Source: Sphingobium sp. YR768
GTDB lineage: Bacteria > Pseudomonadota > Alphaproteobacteria > Sphingomonadales > Sphingomonadaceae
Direction of reading: 5' to 3'
Length of the DNA stretch: 42,553 nt
Assembly: GCF_900111125.1 (NCBI RefSeq)
Contig: NZ_FOGE01000036.1
Location: 1-42,553, forward strand
The translations under genes and the position numbers were made by a program. How positions within the stretch are numbered: the first letter of the stretch is position 1; the number at the start of each line of letters is the position of its first letter. The notes under the pieces were generated by a model. It had not been told where the DNA came from. It saw only the letters and a program-made list of their open reading frames with translations, and ran no database searches. Shown here piece by piece: positions 16,532 through 25,933 of the stretch.

Positions 16532-17180
16532 ATCACGGCGCGGAGTTTTCACTCGCTCTCCTGTCCTGTGTGTCCGCACTTCGATGGCGATCATGTCCGG
16601 AATGCTCATGGCGTCATCGCTCGATGCGGAGACGAGTACGATAGGCCGCACCTGGCCGATCGCCGAGCCCGACGCGCTAAGCGAGATCGAAGGCCGGGCG
16701 GCGCAGGTTCCCGACATGAAAGCCGCCTTCGGACCGCGTGAACGCTGGTCCGCGATGAAGGCGGCGACGCTTGGGATCGCGCGAGCCGACCGGAATCGCA
16801 CGGTGGTTCCCTTCTATACGCTCGACCAGGATATACGGCTGCAGGACGGGAAGCTGCTTTACGCCAAAGGCTACAGCTTCAATCCGCTCGCCTACGTATC
16901 ACTGCCCCAGAGGCTTTTTGTCGTGCATCCGCGCGACCTCGACTGGGCGCTGCGCACCGCAAGGCCTGCCGACTTCATCCTGCTCGCAGCCGGCAGCCCC
17001 GGTGATGCCGATGCGATCACGCTCGGCGAACGGCACAGCCGCGCGCTGTTCCTGCTGGAAGAGCGGGTCAAGACGCGGCTTGGCTTGACGGTGGCGCCGG
17101 TCATCGTCGCGCAGGCCGGGCAGAAACTGGTGCTGACCGAGGTTGACAGGAGCAAGACAGACCGGAGGGCCGCGCGATGA
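16521..17180 (+). CDS. traW: TraW, periplasmic T4SS assembly protein
   Basis: The 219-residue protein has an N-terminal signal sequence (about 1-38, with a long basic n-region) and a periplasmic domain with TraW features: YTLDQDIRLQDGKLLYAKGYSFNPL, then a thioredoxin-like end without active cysteines. TraW acts with TrbC and TraU in pilus assembly. The ATG at 16521 has GGAGG 7 nt upstream and overlaps the preceding gene. An upstream ATG at 16476 has no such support. The end overlaps traU by 4 nt. Confidence 0.88.
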   Translation: MAARSRRGVFTRSPVLCVRTSMAIMSGMLMASSLDAETSTIGRTWPIAEPDALSEIEGRAAQVPDMKAAFGPRERWSAMKAATLGIARADRNRTVVPFYTLDQDIRLQDGKLLYAKGYSFNPLAYVSLPQRLFVVHPRDLDWALRTARPADFILLAAGSPGDADAITLGERHSRALFLLEERVKTRLGLTVAPVIVAQAGQKLVLTEVDRSKTDRRAAR

Positions 17181-18190
17181 AAGGATTGTCCCTTCCCCGA
17201 CTGCTGGCGCTGGGTTGCGGTTTTGCCGCGCTGGCGGTCGCTGCCCCGGCCCAAGCGTCCAAATGCGAGGCGGGCACGGTGTTCAACCCGATCACCAAGG
17301 TCCGCTGGAACTGCATCTTCCCGATCGCCATCGGCGGCGTGAAGGTCGGTCCGAGCGATCCGCTCGGCAAGGCGCTTGACGCGCAATCGGCTTCCAAGCC
17401 TTTGTGCGCGTGCCGCAAAGGCGTGACCTTCTGGTTTGGCGTCAAGGTCAGCTTCTGGTCACCCAACCGCATGGTCGACGTCGTGACCGAGCCCGGGTGC
17501 ATGATGGCGCTGGGCGCAGACATCATGCCCACCGGCGGCAAGTTGCAGGGAAGCCAGAGCAGCCTCGCCGACGGCACCAACACCCGCAAGATGTTCGCGC
17601 AGATGCACTATTATATCGCGCCGGTCTGGAAGATGCTCGACATGTTCACCGACCTGCCCTGCATCGAGGACAACGGCTTCGATGTCGCGCTCATCACCGA
17701 GGTCCTGCCGACCTGGCAGTCGGCGACGCTGGGCGCGATCATCCAGCCCGAGGCAATCCTGTTCGGCAATCCGGCGGCGGGCCTCGCCTGCATGGCCGAC
17801 AGCGCCGCGGCCGCCGCGGGCAAGGTCGTCGATCCGCTGTTCTGGTGCATGGGCAGCTGGGGGGCGACCTATCCGATCGCGGGCGACATCCATTTCGGGG
17901 ACAGCGTCGAGGCCTGGGCCGGCCTTGCCGCCCGCGGCGTGTTCATGATGGGCCGGCTCGGCGCACTTACCGTCAGTTCGGCGGACGGCTGTTCCTTCAT
18001 TCCCCAGCCCGTCTGGACCAAGAGCCGTTACAAGTTCCAGCTGATGGAACCGGTCAAGGGCGGCCAGTGCGTCAATGTCGGCCGTCCCGGCGCCCTGTGG
18101 ACCAGTGCCAAGCATGCACCGGGCAAGGACAATGCCCAATTCATGCTGTTCGAAAAGACGATCTGCTGCGCCGGGGTCTCAACGCCATGA
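17177..18190 (+). CDS. traU: TraU, periplasmic conjugation protein
   Basis: The 337-residue cysteine-rich protein has a signal peptide ending AQAS and the TraU signature near the N-terminus (FNPITKVRWNCIFPIAIGG). About ten cysteines are spread through the chain, consistent with disulfide-dependent folding by the DsbC and thioredoxin-like proteins encoded in the same operon. In F, TraU is needed for DNA transfer more than for piliation. The length matches the family (about 330). Coupled to its neighbours by 4-nt overlaps. Confidence 0.95.
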   Translation: MKGLSLPRLLALGCGFAALAVAAPAQASKCEAGTVFNPITKVRWNCIFPIAIGGVKVGPSDPLGKALDAQSASKPLCACRKGVTFWFGVKVSFWSPNRMVDVVTEPGCMMALGADIMPTGGKLQGSQSSLADGTNTRKMFAQMHYYIAPVWKMLDMFTDLPCIEDNGFDVALITEVLPTWQSATLGAIIQPEAILFGNPAAGLACMADSAAAAAGKVVDPLFWCMGSWGATYPIAGDIHFGDSVEAWAGLAARGVFMMGRLGALTVSSADGCSFIPQPVWTKSRYKFQLMEPVKGGQCVNVGRPGALWTSAKHAPGKDNAQFMLFEKTICCAGVSTP

Positions 18191-18516
18191 CCGGCCCGTC
18201 TTTTCCTGACCACATGGGATCGCCCGGGAACAGCCGATGGCTTGCCCGTCATTCCATTGCGCCGGGTGTACCCCATGCGGTTAGACCGGCGTCGCATCCC
18301 CCCTGCGGCGTCGGTCGGGCGGTCGGCGTGGCCGTGAATACAGACGATGGACAGGCGGTGCGCCCCTCCTCGCCGTCTGTCGTCGTGGCCACGCTGACCG
18401 TTTTTGAAGGACAGGCAGTGTTTCGCGCGGAGCTCGCCGCGCGTGCTGGTGGGATTCTTCTGTTCCGGCTGCGACGTGGATCCCGACTGATCGTACCGAG
18501 CGAGATCCGGCCATGA
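18187..18516 (+). CDS. Hypothetical protein between traU and traN
   Basis: This 109-residue frame starts in an ATGA overlap with traU and ends overlapping traN, so it fills the operon exactly. The sequence is Pro-, Gly- and Arg-rich in the first half. The second half (SVVVATLTVFEGQAVFRAELAARAGGILLFRL) could form a small beta/alpha fold. No family recognised and no signal peptide. The gap-free position is the best argument that it is translated. Confidence 0.5.
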   Translation: MTGPSFPDHMGSPGNSRWLARHSIAPGVPHAVRPASHPPCGVGRAVGVAVNTDDGQAVRPSSPSVVVATLTVFEGQAVFRAELAARAGGILLFRLRRGSRLIVPSEIRP

Positions 18517-20444
18517 GGCGCCCTGTCCTCGCCCTTGTTGCGGCGCTGTGCCTGCCCATCCCTTCCCATGCGCAGACGGCGGAAGACCGGGCTCGTGCCG
18601 CCGCGGCCGCCGCGCGCGAGAAAAGCGCGGACAGCGATGCCATTCTCGAGAATTACGTGACCCCGGGTCTTGCCGGGCAGACGATTACGACGGTCGATTC
18701 CTCGAAGACGTTCACGCCCAACCTGGCCTGCCAGAAAACCGCGACAATGCTGGAACTGCTCGCCCAGCCCAATGCGACCGGCGATATCGGCACGCTCAGC
18801 ATCTCGCGCGACAGGGATCTCGACGGCAGCTTCGACGAAGCGCTGACCCTGCCCGTTCCTGCCTCGGGCATCTGCGCCAACGGGATCATCTCCTGTGCAC
18901 CCGGCACCTGGGACGCCTGCCGCTTCTTCCGCTGGGATACCTCTGCCACCGGGTCGCTCAAGCTCAGCGAAGTCGAGCTGACCGATCTCGCCGGTTGTTA
19001 CTGCGTCAACAACAGCTGCGGCAGCAATCTGGTCTGGGGCAACATGGCCTCCGTGCTCAAGGACCTCGGCGGCGGGGTCGTCGGCGCGCTCACCAGCGCC
19101 GATGCGCGGATCGGCATTGCGCAGGCATCCATCGAAGGGCCGGTGATCCGCTACACCGGCGCGCAGACGACCGCCTGCGCGGCGCAGCCCCAGATCGGGG
19201 CTACCGCGTATAAGGCCAATCCCAACGCCATTGCCGGCGACGCCTATGCCGCCTCCCAGGCGAGCAGCGTGTTCCAAGCGCTGTCGGCCTCCTCGACCGG
19301 CACCGGCACCTCCGAAGTGAGCCGAAGCTGCACGATCACCCGGCAGATCACCCAGGAGGAAATCACGGCGGACAAGATCATCGATCGAGTCTCGGGCGGC
19401 TTTGCGACCTATGCTTCGAGCGCCGGTACTGTCACGTTCGTCATGGGTTCGCCCGCGGACAACAGCCTCTCGGGCGGTTCCTGCTCGATCTTCGATTTTC
19501 ACATGACCCTGCGGGTCAAGGAGGTCGACCGGCTCCAGCAGGTGCTGCTGACCCGCTTCGGTGCTGACGACTGGGCCCAGATCCGGGTCGATGGCGAACT
19601 GGTAGGATCGGGTCCGGAAAGCTGGACCGGGACAGGCTTGCCGCCCGGCAAATGCGAGAAGAAGGGCGCCTTCACCGTCTACCCCGGCCTCGATTTCACA
19701 TCGCGGCTGACACAGGGCGACCACGACATCTGGCTGCGGGTCGCGGTCGCCGATGGCGGCGAAGCCTATGCGTCGATCGAGGCCAGCGTGGACTCCGGCT
19801 GCAAGACGACCGAGCAGCTCATTGACACCTGCGGCGCCTATGCCTCGAACGACGAATGCCGGCTACAGGACGAAGTGGTGGACGGGGTCACCACCTTTCG
19901 AAGCGGCGTCAACACCGGCCTTTCGCCCTTGCCGCAGACCCGGCTTTTCGGAACGGGCGCCTGTTCCTCCCAGATCACCCGCGACTTCTTCCTGCGCGAG
20001 CAAGGCTACCGGTGCATGGTGGACCTGGGACAGGCGACGAAGCCGGATCTTTCGCGTGGTGCCTATATCATCGATCATTCGACCGAGACGGTGCTCGCTG
20101 ACCGGGTGAGAAGCGACGACGGGAGTTATAGCCTGACGACGCGCAATTTTGTCCTGCCCGACCGGGGCAGCGTCAATGCCTGCGAGCCGATCTGCAAGAC
20201 CCGCAAGAAACACGTGAACACGGCCGCCGCGCCCGATGGCGTGACCGGCGCGAAGCAGACCGATCCCGTTGGCTGGGACTATGTCTATCACGCGTGCCAG
20301 GACAGCAATGTGTGCCCGGCCGGTGAAGGCGAGGAGCTCGTCCAGGGCTGCGGCTGTCTCGACGATTTCCCTGAGGCGGCGGTGATGATGCAGACCGTGC
20401 GCCTGGGCGGCGCGGACCTGGTCTGCACGAGTAGCGTGCGATGA
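18513..20444 (+). CDS. traN: TraN-like mating-pair stabilisation protein, N-terminal part
   Basis: The 643-residue secreted protein has a signal peptide ending SHAQ. Its mature region is cysteine-rich with blocks typical of the front of TraN. F TraN is an outer-membrane adhesin of about 600 residues that contacts the recipient surface. Here the conserved TraN C-terminal domain is missing and instead lies in the next gene, which overlaps by 4 nt. Both gene boundaries look genuine: the second gene has its own signal peptide. The pair may therefore work as two polypeptides. Confidence 0.8.
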   Translation: MRRPVLALVAALCLPIPSHAQTAEDRARAAAAAAREKSADSDAILENYVTPGLAGQTITTVDSSKTFTPNLACQKTATMLELLAQPNATGDIGTLSISRDRDLDGSFDEALTLPVPASGICANGIISCAPGTWDACRFFRWDTSATGSLKLSEVELTDLAGCYCVNNSCGSNLVWGNMASVLKDLGGGVVGALTSADARIGIAQASIEGPVIRYTGAQTTACAAQPQIGATAYKANPNAIAGDAYAASQASSVFQALSASSTGTGTSEVSRSCTITRQITQEEITADKIIDRVSGGFATYASSAGTVTFVMGSPADNSLSGGSCSIFDFHMTLRVKEVDRLQQVLLTRFGADDWAQIRVDGELVGSGPESWTGTGLPPGKCEKKGAFTVYPGLDFTSRLTQGDHDIWLRVAVADGGEAYASIEASVDSGCKTTEQLIDTCGAYASNDECRLQDEVVDGVTTFRSGVNTGLSPLPQTRLFGTGACSSQITRDFFLREQGYRCMVDLGQATKPDLSRGAYIIDHSTETVLADRVRSDDGSYSLTTRNFVLPDRGSVNACEPICKTRKKHVNTAAAPDGVTGAKQTDPVGWDYVYHACQDSNVCPAGEGEELVQGCGCLDDFPEAAVMMQTVRLGGADLVCTSSVR

Positions 20445-21535
20445 GCGCACGACTGTCTCTGTTCGCCGGAGCCCTCATGCTGATGGCGGGCATATCATTG
20501 TGCCCGTCGAACGCGGCGGCCCAGCAGCTTTGCGCGGTCGACCTCAACGGCAATGGCGATGCAGCCGATGATGGCGAGACGGCGAGCTGCCATCTGACAG
20601 CATCGGGTGGCTGGATGTGCCCGATCGGCCAGACGATGTGCGAGGCCGACGTCTCGGGCGCCCTGCACTGCCCGCTTGGCGATCAATATAGCTGCGAGGT
20701 GCCGGCCAGTGGCGGAGCGCCGGCCTGCTCGGCCAATGCTTGCATCGACACCAGCGCCAACCCGATCGTCGATGACCCGGCGGTCGATGATCCGGGTGTC
20801 GAGGCCGATGGCGCCGTCGATGCCGAGGGCAATTGTCTTGGCACGATCGAGATATTTTCCGGCCGCGCCGCGCGTTGCCGTCCTGCCGGGCTCAAGACGA
20901 CCTTCTCCAATTGCTGCAAGGACAAGGGCAAGATCGTCAAGGACGGCATGGGCGGTTCGATCTCGTCCATCTCGACCAAGATTGCGGTCGCCAAGGGCGT
21001 CTTCACCGGCATGAAAGCCGCCTACACAGCCTTCAAGGCGGGCGCGACCGCGAGCCAGGCCGCGAGCGCCGGCGCCAATGCGATCATCGTCGGCATCGAT
21101 CCCACCTCGATCGCAATCAGCCTCGCGGTCAATTTCATGATCGAGGTGCTGCTTCAGGGCTGCGACAGCCAAGACATGGAAGTGGGCATGCTGCGCGGCT
21201 CGGGCATGTGCCATGAGGTCGGCAGCTATTGCTCCTCGAAGATCCTTGGCATCTGCGTCCAGAAGGCCCGCGGCCATTGCTGCTTCAACACCAAGCTTGG
21301 CCGGATCATCCAGGAACAGGGGCGGCCGCAGCTGAAGGCCTTCAGCGCCATCGGTTGGGGGACCGCCAAAGAGCCCTATTGCCGGGGCTTCACGCCCGAG
21401 GAATTCCAGGCGCTCGATTTCTCGCGGATGGACCTCTCCGAATATTATGCGGACGTCGAAGCCCGTGCCCAATCCGAAATTCAGATCGACATGAAGGACA
21501 AGATCGATGCCTATATGCAGACGATCAGCAACTAG
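20441..21535 (+). CDS. traN: TraN-like protein carrying the conserved TraN C-terminal domain
   Basis: The 364-residue protein has its own signal peptide (ending NAAAQ), then a cysteine-rich N-terminal region with an Asp-rich linker (about 105-125). The C-terminal third (CCFNTKLGRIIQEQGRPQL, then YCRGFTPEEFQALDFSRMDL) is the hallmark end of F TraN. It is translationally coupled to the preceding TraN-like gene. Two secreted TraN-type proteins in series is an unusual split. Its end overlaps trbC. Confidence 0.8.
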   Translation: MSARLSLFAGALMLMAGISLCPSNAAAQQLCAVDLNGNGDAADDGETASCHLTASGGWMCPIGQTMCEADVSGALHCPLGDQYSCEVPASGGAPACSANACIDTSANPIVDDPAVDDPGVEADGAVDAEGNCLGTIEIFSGRAARCRPAGLKTTFSNCCKDKGKIVKDGMGGSISSISTKIAVAKGVFTGMKAAYTAFKAGATASQAASAGANAIIVGIDPTSIAISLAVNFMIEVLLQGCDSQDMEVGMLRGSGMCHEVGSYCSSKILGICVQKARGHCCFNTKLGRIIQEQGRPQLKAFSAIGWGTAKEPYCRGFTPEEFQALDFSRMDLSEYYADVEARAQSEIQIDMKDKIDAYMQTISN

Positions 21536-22409
21536 GCGCGTTCTGCTTCCGGCAGGGCTCATGCTTGCGTCGCTATCGGCGCCCGCCTTCGCTCGGGCCG
21601 CTGAGCAACAGGCCGGGGGCGATCAACCGGAAAACGAAAATGCGCGTGCGCGCATCCAGGATGAAGGCGAAGCGGCGCTGGAGCGGATGAAACGCGCCGT
21701 CGGCAAGGCCAGGGCAGCGAAATCGACTTCACCCGTTCTGCCGGCCAGGCCCGACGCCGCAGCGCAGCGCCGCGCTTTCGAGGGGCTCAAGGCGCGCAGG
21801 AACGATCCGGATATGGCGAAACGCGCACAGGCCGACATCGCGGCCGCGCGTGAACGCGTGGCAGCCGAGCGCGACGCCGCCAGTCGCCGGGTTGCGCAGG
21901 CACTCGGACTGGAGCAGCCGGAACAGGCAGCGCTGGCCGGAGTGGTATCGCCCGGTACGGGCAAACACTGGGTGCCGGTCCTGTTCGTCTCCTCATCGAT
22001 GCCGATCGAGACATTGCGCACCTATGCCGGGCAGCTCGAGCGTGCCGGAGGGGTAATGGCCTTTCGCGGGATGCCGGGCGGGATGCGGCAAGTGGCGCCG
22101 ATGGCGAAACTGTCGGCCGCCATCCTGCGCCGTGATCCGGGCTGCGAAGGGCCGGCCTGCGCCATGCGGGATGTGCAGCTGATCGTCGATCCGCTGGTCT
22201 TTCGGCAACATGGCGTCGCCCGGGTTCCCGCGCTGGCGATGATCCCCGGCGATCCGACGCTCCCCTATTGCGAGCGCGACGAGGCGAGCCCTCGCGGTGC
22301 GCATCTGGTTCAGGGCGATGCCGCCTTGTCGGGGCTTCTCGAGGAATATGACCGCCTCGGCGGCAGGGAGGAGGTACGGGATGCTCTCGCTCATCTGGCA
22401 CGGCGGTAA
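21507..22409 (+). CDS. trbC: TrbC, type-F pilin assembly protein
   Basis: The 300-residue protein has an N-terminal signal sequence (about 1-33), a coiled-coil-like charged region (about 45-140) and a C-terminal thioredoxin-fold domain with the TrbC pattern (WVPVLFVSSSMPIETLRTYA, VDPLVFRQHGVARVPA). TrbC works with TraW and TraU. In F, trbC lies between traU and traN; here it follows the traN pair. The ATG at 21507 overlaps the previous gene by 29 nt and is the only start giving a full signal peptide. Confidence 0.85.
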   Translation: MPICRRSATRRVLLPAGLMLASLSAPAFARAAEQQAGGDQPENENARARIQDEGEAALERMKRAVGKARAAKSTSPVLPARPDAAAQRRAFEGLKARRNDPDMAKRAQADIAAARERVAAERDAASRRVAQALGLEQPEQAALAGVVSPGTGKHWVPVLFVSSSMPIETLRTYAGQLERAGGVMAFRGMPGGMRQVAPMAKLSAAILRRDPGCEGPACAMRDVQLIVDPLVFRQHGVARVPALAMIPGDPTLPYCERDEASPRGAHLVQGDAALSGLLEEYDRLGGREEVRDALAHLARR

Positions 22410-22977
22410 GCGCGCCTGGCGTGAACTGAAAGACCTGCCGCTGCGGGCCGCCGTAGCGCTGGGCGCGAGCGGCCTTGGACAACCGGCGCGGCCCGCGCAG
22501 CTCTTCAAGGCCTATGGAATCGTGCTGCCGATCGGCCTTTTCGCTTGGGTAACGATGCCGCAAATCACCCTGGTCATGACGCCTTCGATCGATGCCTGGG
22601 TGGTACACCGCTCTGCCGGGCCAGTGCACCGCGGCGATCTCGTCTCCTTCACGCTCGCCGATGCGATCGCCGGCCCCAGGCCCGTCGCCGTCACCAAATA
22701 TGCGCTGTGCATGCCCGGTGACCGGATCGTCATGGTCGAGAAGCCCGCAAGTCTCGGCCCGGGCCGCAATGGCTGGTATTATTGCAATGACCGGCTGGTT
22801 GGCGTCAGCAAGCCAGCGACGCGCAGCGGCAAGAACCTCAGCCACTGGCAGCCGGCAAGCCCGCATATTCCGGACGAGATGATCTTCGTCGGGTCGAGCC
22901 ATCCCGACGGATATGACAGCCGCTATTATGGCCCGGTCGCCATCGATCGCCTCACCCGGATGGAGAAGCTGCTGTGA
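22381..22977 (+). CDS. S26-family signal peptidase (TraF of RP4 / LepB-like)
   Basis: The 198-residue protein has a membrane segment at about 46-64 followed by the catalytic region of S26 peptidases. Visible features are Ser69 in TPSIDAW, Lys106 in VTKYALCMPGD and the late motif DSRYYGPV. RP4 TraF, of this family, cuts and cyclises its pilin; the partner here is probably the TraA-like pilin. F plasmid itself lacks such a gene and uses host LepB. GGGAGGAGG lies 6 nt before ATG 22381. It overlaps trbC by 29 nt and traF by 4 nt. Confidence 0.88.
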   Translation: MLSLIWHGGKRAWRELKDLPLRAAVALGASGLGQPARPAQLFKAYGIVLPIGLFAWVTMPQITLVMTPSIDAWVVHRSAGPVHRGDLVSFTLADAIAGPRPVAVTKYALCMPGDRIVMVEKPASLGPGRNGWYYCNDRLVGVSKPATRSGKNLSHWQPASPHIPDEMIFVGSSHPDGYDSRYYGPVAIDRLTRMEKLL

Positions 22978-23855
22978 AGCGGCTCGCTGTGATAGCAGGC
23001 GCGGCCCTCCTCCTGGCTGGATCGGCGGCCGCGCAATCCACGGGCGCCGCGGGTCGCGAAGCGCGCGGGTACTGGTGGTATCAGGCACCGCCCAAGGCAG
23101 AGCAGGAGAAGCCCGATCCTGACGCTCTGGTGAAGCCGGTAATCCCGCCTATGGCCGAACTGGCGACCTGGACGCCGCCGAAGATTCGCGCACTGATCGA
23201 GCAGCAGCGCGACTATGCGGCGACCGTGCTCACCGTCAATGCCGTCGCCGATTTCTGGCGGCTGCAGGATTTTGCGCGGCGCAAGGCCCGCGCCTTCGCC
23301 GGCGTCACCCAGCTTGCCATGCTGACCCATCCCGAGCTCAATGCGAGAGCCGCCAATCCTCTGGTCGGCGAGGCCCGCGATGCGCTCGGCGCCCAGAAGG
23401 ATCAGGTGCGCCGCCAATATCTGCAGGCGCACGCCGGAGAGTTCGCGCTTGTGATGTTCGCCCGCACCTCCTGCGGTTACTGCAAGGTGCAGTGGCCGAT
23501 CGTGCTGCGCTTCCAGGACGAGATGGGTTGGCAGGTCAGCCTCATGGACCTCGACCGCAAGCCGGAACTGGGGCAACGTTTCGGGGTCGAAGTGACGCCC
23601 ACCACCATGGTCATTCGCAGGAACAGTGCCCAGCGTATGGTGATCGCCGCCGGGGTGGAGACCTACCCCAACATCGCGCAGATGGCCTATCAGGCAGTCA
23701 GGTTGCTGAGCGGTGATATCCGGCCCGAGCAATGGCTGACAGGTGCCGGCGAAGAGAACGGGTTCTTCGATGCGCTCGCCAATGGGCCGGTTTCCTCGAC
23801 CGAACCGCGCGTGCTTGGCGGTGATCTCATCGATGCAAGGGAACCGAGGCCGTGA
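22974..23855 (+). CDS. traF: TraF, thioredoxin-fold conjugation protein (F-type)
   Basis: The 293-residue periplasmic protein has a signal peptide ending AAAQ, the GYWWYQAPP motif typical of F-type TraF and a C-terminal thioredoxin domain with an active-site-like CGYC at 167-170. F TraF itself lacks the CxxC pair, so this version could be redox active. It is likely to help fold disulfide-rich Tra proteins. Flanked by 4-nt overlaps on both sides. Confidence 0.9.
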   Translation: MKRLAVIAGAALLLAGSAAAQSTGAAGREARGYWWYQAPPKAEQEKPDPDALVKPVIPPMAELATWTPPKIRALIEQQRDYAATVLTVNAVADFWRLQDFARRKARAFAGVTQLAMLTHPELNARAANPLVGEARDALGAQKDQVRRQYLQAHAGEFALVMFARTSCGYCKVQWPIVLRFQDEMGWQVSLMDLDRKPELGQRFGVEVTPTTMVIRRNSAQRMVIAAGVETYPNIAQMAYQAVRLLSGDIRPEQWLTGAGEENGFFDALANGPVSSTEPRVLGGDLIDAREPRP

Positions 23856-24454
23856 GGCGCTACGGGCGAGTTCGGCTTGCGATAGCCATGGTGATCCTGC
23901 CCTGGCTGGCGGTGCCGGCCATCGGCGATGCCCAGCAGATAAACCGGAAAGCTGCGATGCGGGCCGCTGTCCATCCGGTATCGAATGTCGCCGACATGCG
24001 CCTGTGGCTTTCCCGCGTACCGGTGACGCGTGACTTCCCCCCCGACTTCCAGATCATGCTGCGCAGTCAGGCTTCGCTTTATGTGATCGAGATCAGCACC
24101 GCCCCGGCTTGCCTGCCCTGCGGTGATCTCTGGGCAAAGCTCCAGGCATTCCGCGCGCAGTATGGCTGGCAGGTTCGGACGATCGGCGCTCAGGAGGCGA
24201 TGCTGCGGTCGGGACGCCTCGGTCTTCCCTGGGTCGGGAACCCGGTCGCCTGGGTCCGCCCCGTCACCGACCCGAACCGCATGGTGCCCATCGCCATCGG
24301 CACCGATCACGAAGCCAATATCGCGCGCAATGCCTGGCTTGCCGCCCGGATGCTGACCGGCGCCCGGGCGGCGGTGGGTGTGCGCGCCATGTCGAAATTC
24401 ACCGGGATCGTCGGCGTGAGGGCGCCGGCCTCCTCCAGCCCGAAGGGACGCTGA
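23852..24454 (+). CDS. trbB: TrbB-like thioredoxin-fold protein
   Basis: The 200-residue protein has a signal peptide (about 1-27) and a thioredoxin-like domain containing CLPC at 87-90. It matches the role of F TrbB, a periplasmic disulfide isomerase encoded near traF and traH. The start is a GTG at 23852 overlapping the traF stop. Together with DsbC and TraF it is the third CxxC thioredoxin-fold protein of the operon. The exact TrbB assignment is by position and fold, not clear sequence identity. Confidence 0.7.
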   Translation: MRRYGRVRLAIAMVILPWLAVPAIGDAQQINRKAAMRAAVHPVSNVADMRLWLSRVPVTRDFPPDFQIMLRSQASLYVIEISTAPACLPCGDLWAKLQAFRAQYGWQVRTIGAQEAMLRSGRLGLPWVGNPVAWVRPVTDPNRMVPIAIGTDHEANIARNAWLAARMLTGARAAVGVRAMSKFTGIVGVRAPASSSPKGR

Positions 24455-24500
24455 TCATGGCGGGGCGGCGTCACCCTTCCTCCTCGCCAGGAAGCCTGCC

Positions 24501-25925
24501 ATGGGACATTATCTTCGCCGTTCGACTCTTGCTTTTTGCCTGATCGCCGCCTCGTGCGGCCAGGCGGTTCCGGCCCATGCGCAAAGCTGGGCCGAGAGTT
24601 GGTTCGATAATGTCACCTATACTTCGCCCGGCAGTTTCGAGGACCAGACCCGCGGCTATGTGACGGCGGGCGGCATGTCGGGCCGGGTCGACGTTCATGA
24701 CGATTATCTGATGAGCCTCACCCTGCCCAAGGTGAAGGCGGGCTGCGGCGGCATCGACATGTTTCTGGGCGGCATGTCGTTTCTCGATCCCGACTATCTC
24801 GTCCAGAAGCTGGAGACGATCCTCCAGGCCGCACCGGCGGTCGCCTTCCAGTATCTTCTCGAAACGCTGGACGAGAAAATGGGAAATATCCTCTCGAAGA
24901 TGGAGGCGGCGACCAATTACCTGAATTCGATCCAGGTGAATGACTGCCGCCTCGCCAACCGCATGGTCCAGATCGCCAAGGGCGACGACAACATGTCCGG
25001 CATCGTCGAGGAGATGACCGGCTACAAGTCGATCCGCGAAGGCTATGCCAACAGCTGGCAACAGAGCCGCGAGAAGATCCAGGCCAACAAGGGCAATCCG
25101 ACCGAGGATCTGAAAGACGCGCTCGCCAATTGCCCGGCCGAGGTCACGGACATCTTCAAGACCGGCTCGCTACTCGCGCATGCCGCCTCACGGGTTGGCG
25201 CTTCGGATTGGGCGGGCGTCATGCGAGCCCGGGTCGGTGACGTCTACATGCGCTGGGATGGGAACGACAAGGTGCCGATCTTCTCGGCCATCCCCGCCTG
25301 CCCGCACCAGGATACCGAAAGCGCCGACGATTTCCTGACAGGCCGCGTTCCGACCCGTGCGCTCAACATTCCCGCTACCGCCGCGGATTGCTCGGTGAAC
25401 GGCGCTGGACGCGGCGCACTGGTTCTGGCGCGGGAAAGGATGGAGACGGTCGCGGCCAAGATCCGTACCCGGTCAGCGCTCACCACCGAAGAAAAGCAGT
25501 TCGTCGCCAATGTACGGACCCTGCCGGTCTATCGCCTGCTCGAATGGGGCGTGCGGCAAGGGCTGACCGACAGCGTCATCGCCGATACCGACGAACTGGT
25601 CGCGCTCACCCTCGCCTATCAGATGCTCAATGATCTGACCCGGTCGATCGACTTCGCGCTGCAGAATGCGGAGCGCGGTGCGACCACCGCAGGCGCCGCC
25701 GATGCCGAGAACAGCAACATTTGCCAGACCCGCATTCTGACCAAGGGCATCGAGCAATTGCGCGAGCTGCGCGACGAGGTCCTGCGTCAGCGTGCGCAGA
25801 TGCGCCAGTCCTACATGGCGGCGATGAGCCAGGCGAACCTGTCGGCGAGCTATGCCGGCGTCGTACGCCAGCGCGATCGTGATGCCCGCGACGCTGCGGG
25901 CGCCAATGCCAATCGCAACCGGTGA
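24501..25925 (+). CDS. traH: TraH, conjugative pilus assembly protein
   Basis: The 474-residue protein has a signal peptide ending AHAQ and the TraH signature (KVKAGCGGIDMFLGGMSFL at about 80-98). An extended coiled region (about 160-210) and further cysteines follow. TraH associates with the outer membrane and is required for pilus extension. F TraH is 458 residues. It begins 46 bp after the trbB-like gene and its stop overlaps the GTG/ATG region of traG. Confidence 0.93.
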   Translation: MGHYLRRSTLAFCLIAASCGQAVPAHAQSWAESWFDNVTYTSPGSFEDQTRGYVTAGGMSGRVDVHDDYLMSLTLPKVKAGCGGIDMFLGGMSFLDPDYLVQKLETILQAAPAVAFQYLLETLDEKMGNILSKMEAATNYLNSIQVNDCRLANRMVQIAKGDDNMSGIVEEMTGYKSIREGYANSWQQSREKIQANKGNPTEDLKDALANCPAEVTDIFKTGSLLAHAASRVGASDWAGVMRARVGDVYMRWDGNDKVPIFSAIPACPHQDTESADDFLTGRVPTRALNIPATAADCSVNGAGRGALVLARERMETVAAKIRTRSALTTEEKQFVANVRTLPVYRLLEWGVRQGLTDSVIADTDELVALTLAYQMLNDLTRSIDFALQNAERGATTAGAADAENSNICQTRILTKGIEQLRELRDEVLRQRAQMRQSYMAAMSQANLSASYAGVVRQRDRDARDAAGANANRNR

Positions 25926-25933
25926 GGCTCGTC

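Noticed and set aside
18249..19724. Minus-strand 491-residue open frame opposite traN
   Set aside because: Shadow frame caused by high GC at third positions; Gly/Arg/Asp-rich composition without domains, fully opposite a tra gene.
21787..23088. Minus-strand 433-residue open frame opposite trbC and the S26 peptidase
   Set aside because: Arg/Pro-rich shadow frame, no start signals, spans two convincing plus-strand genes.
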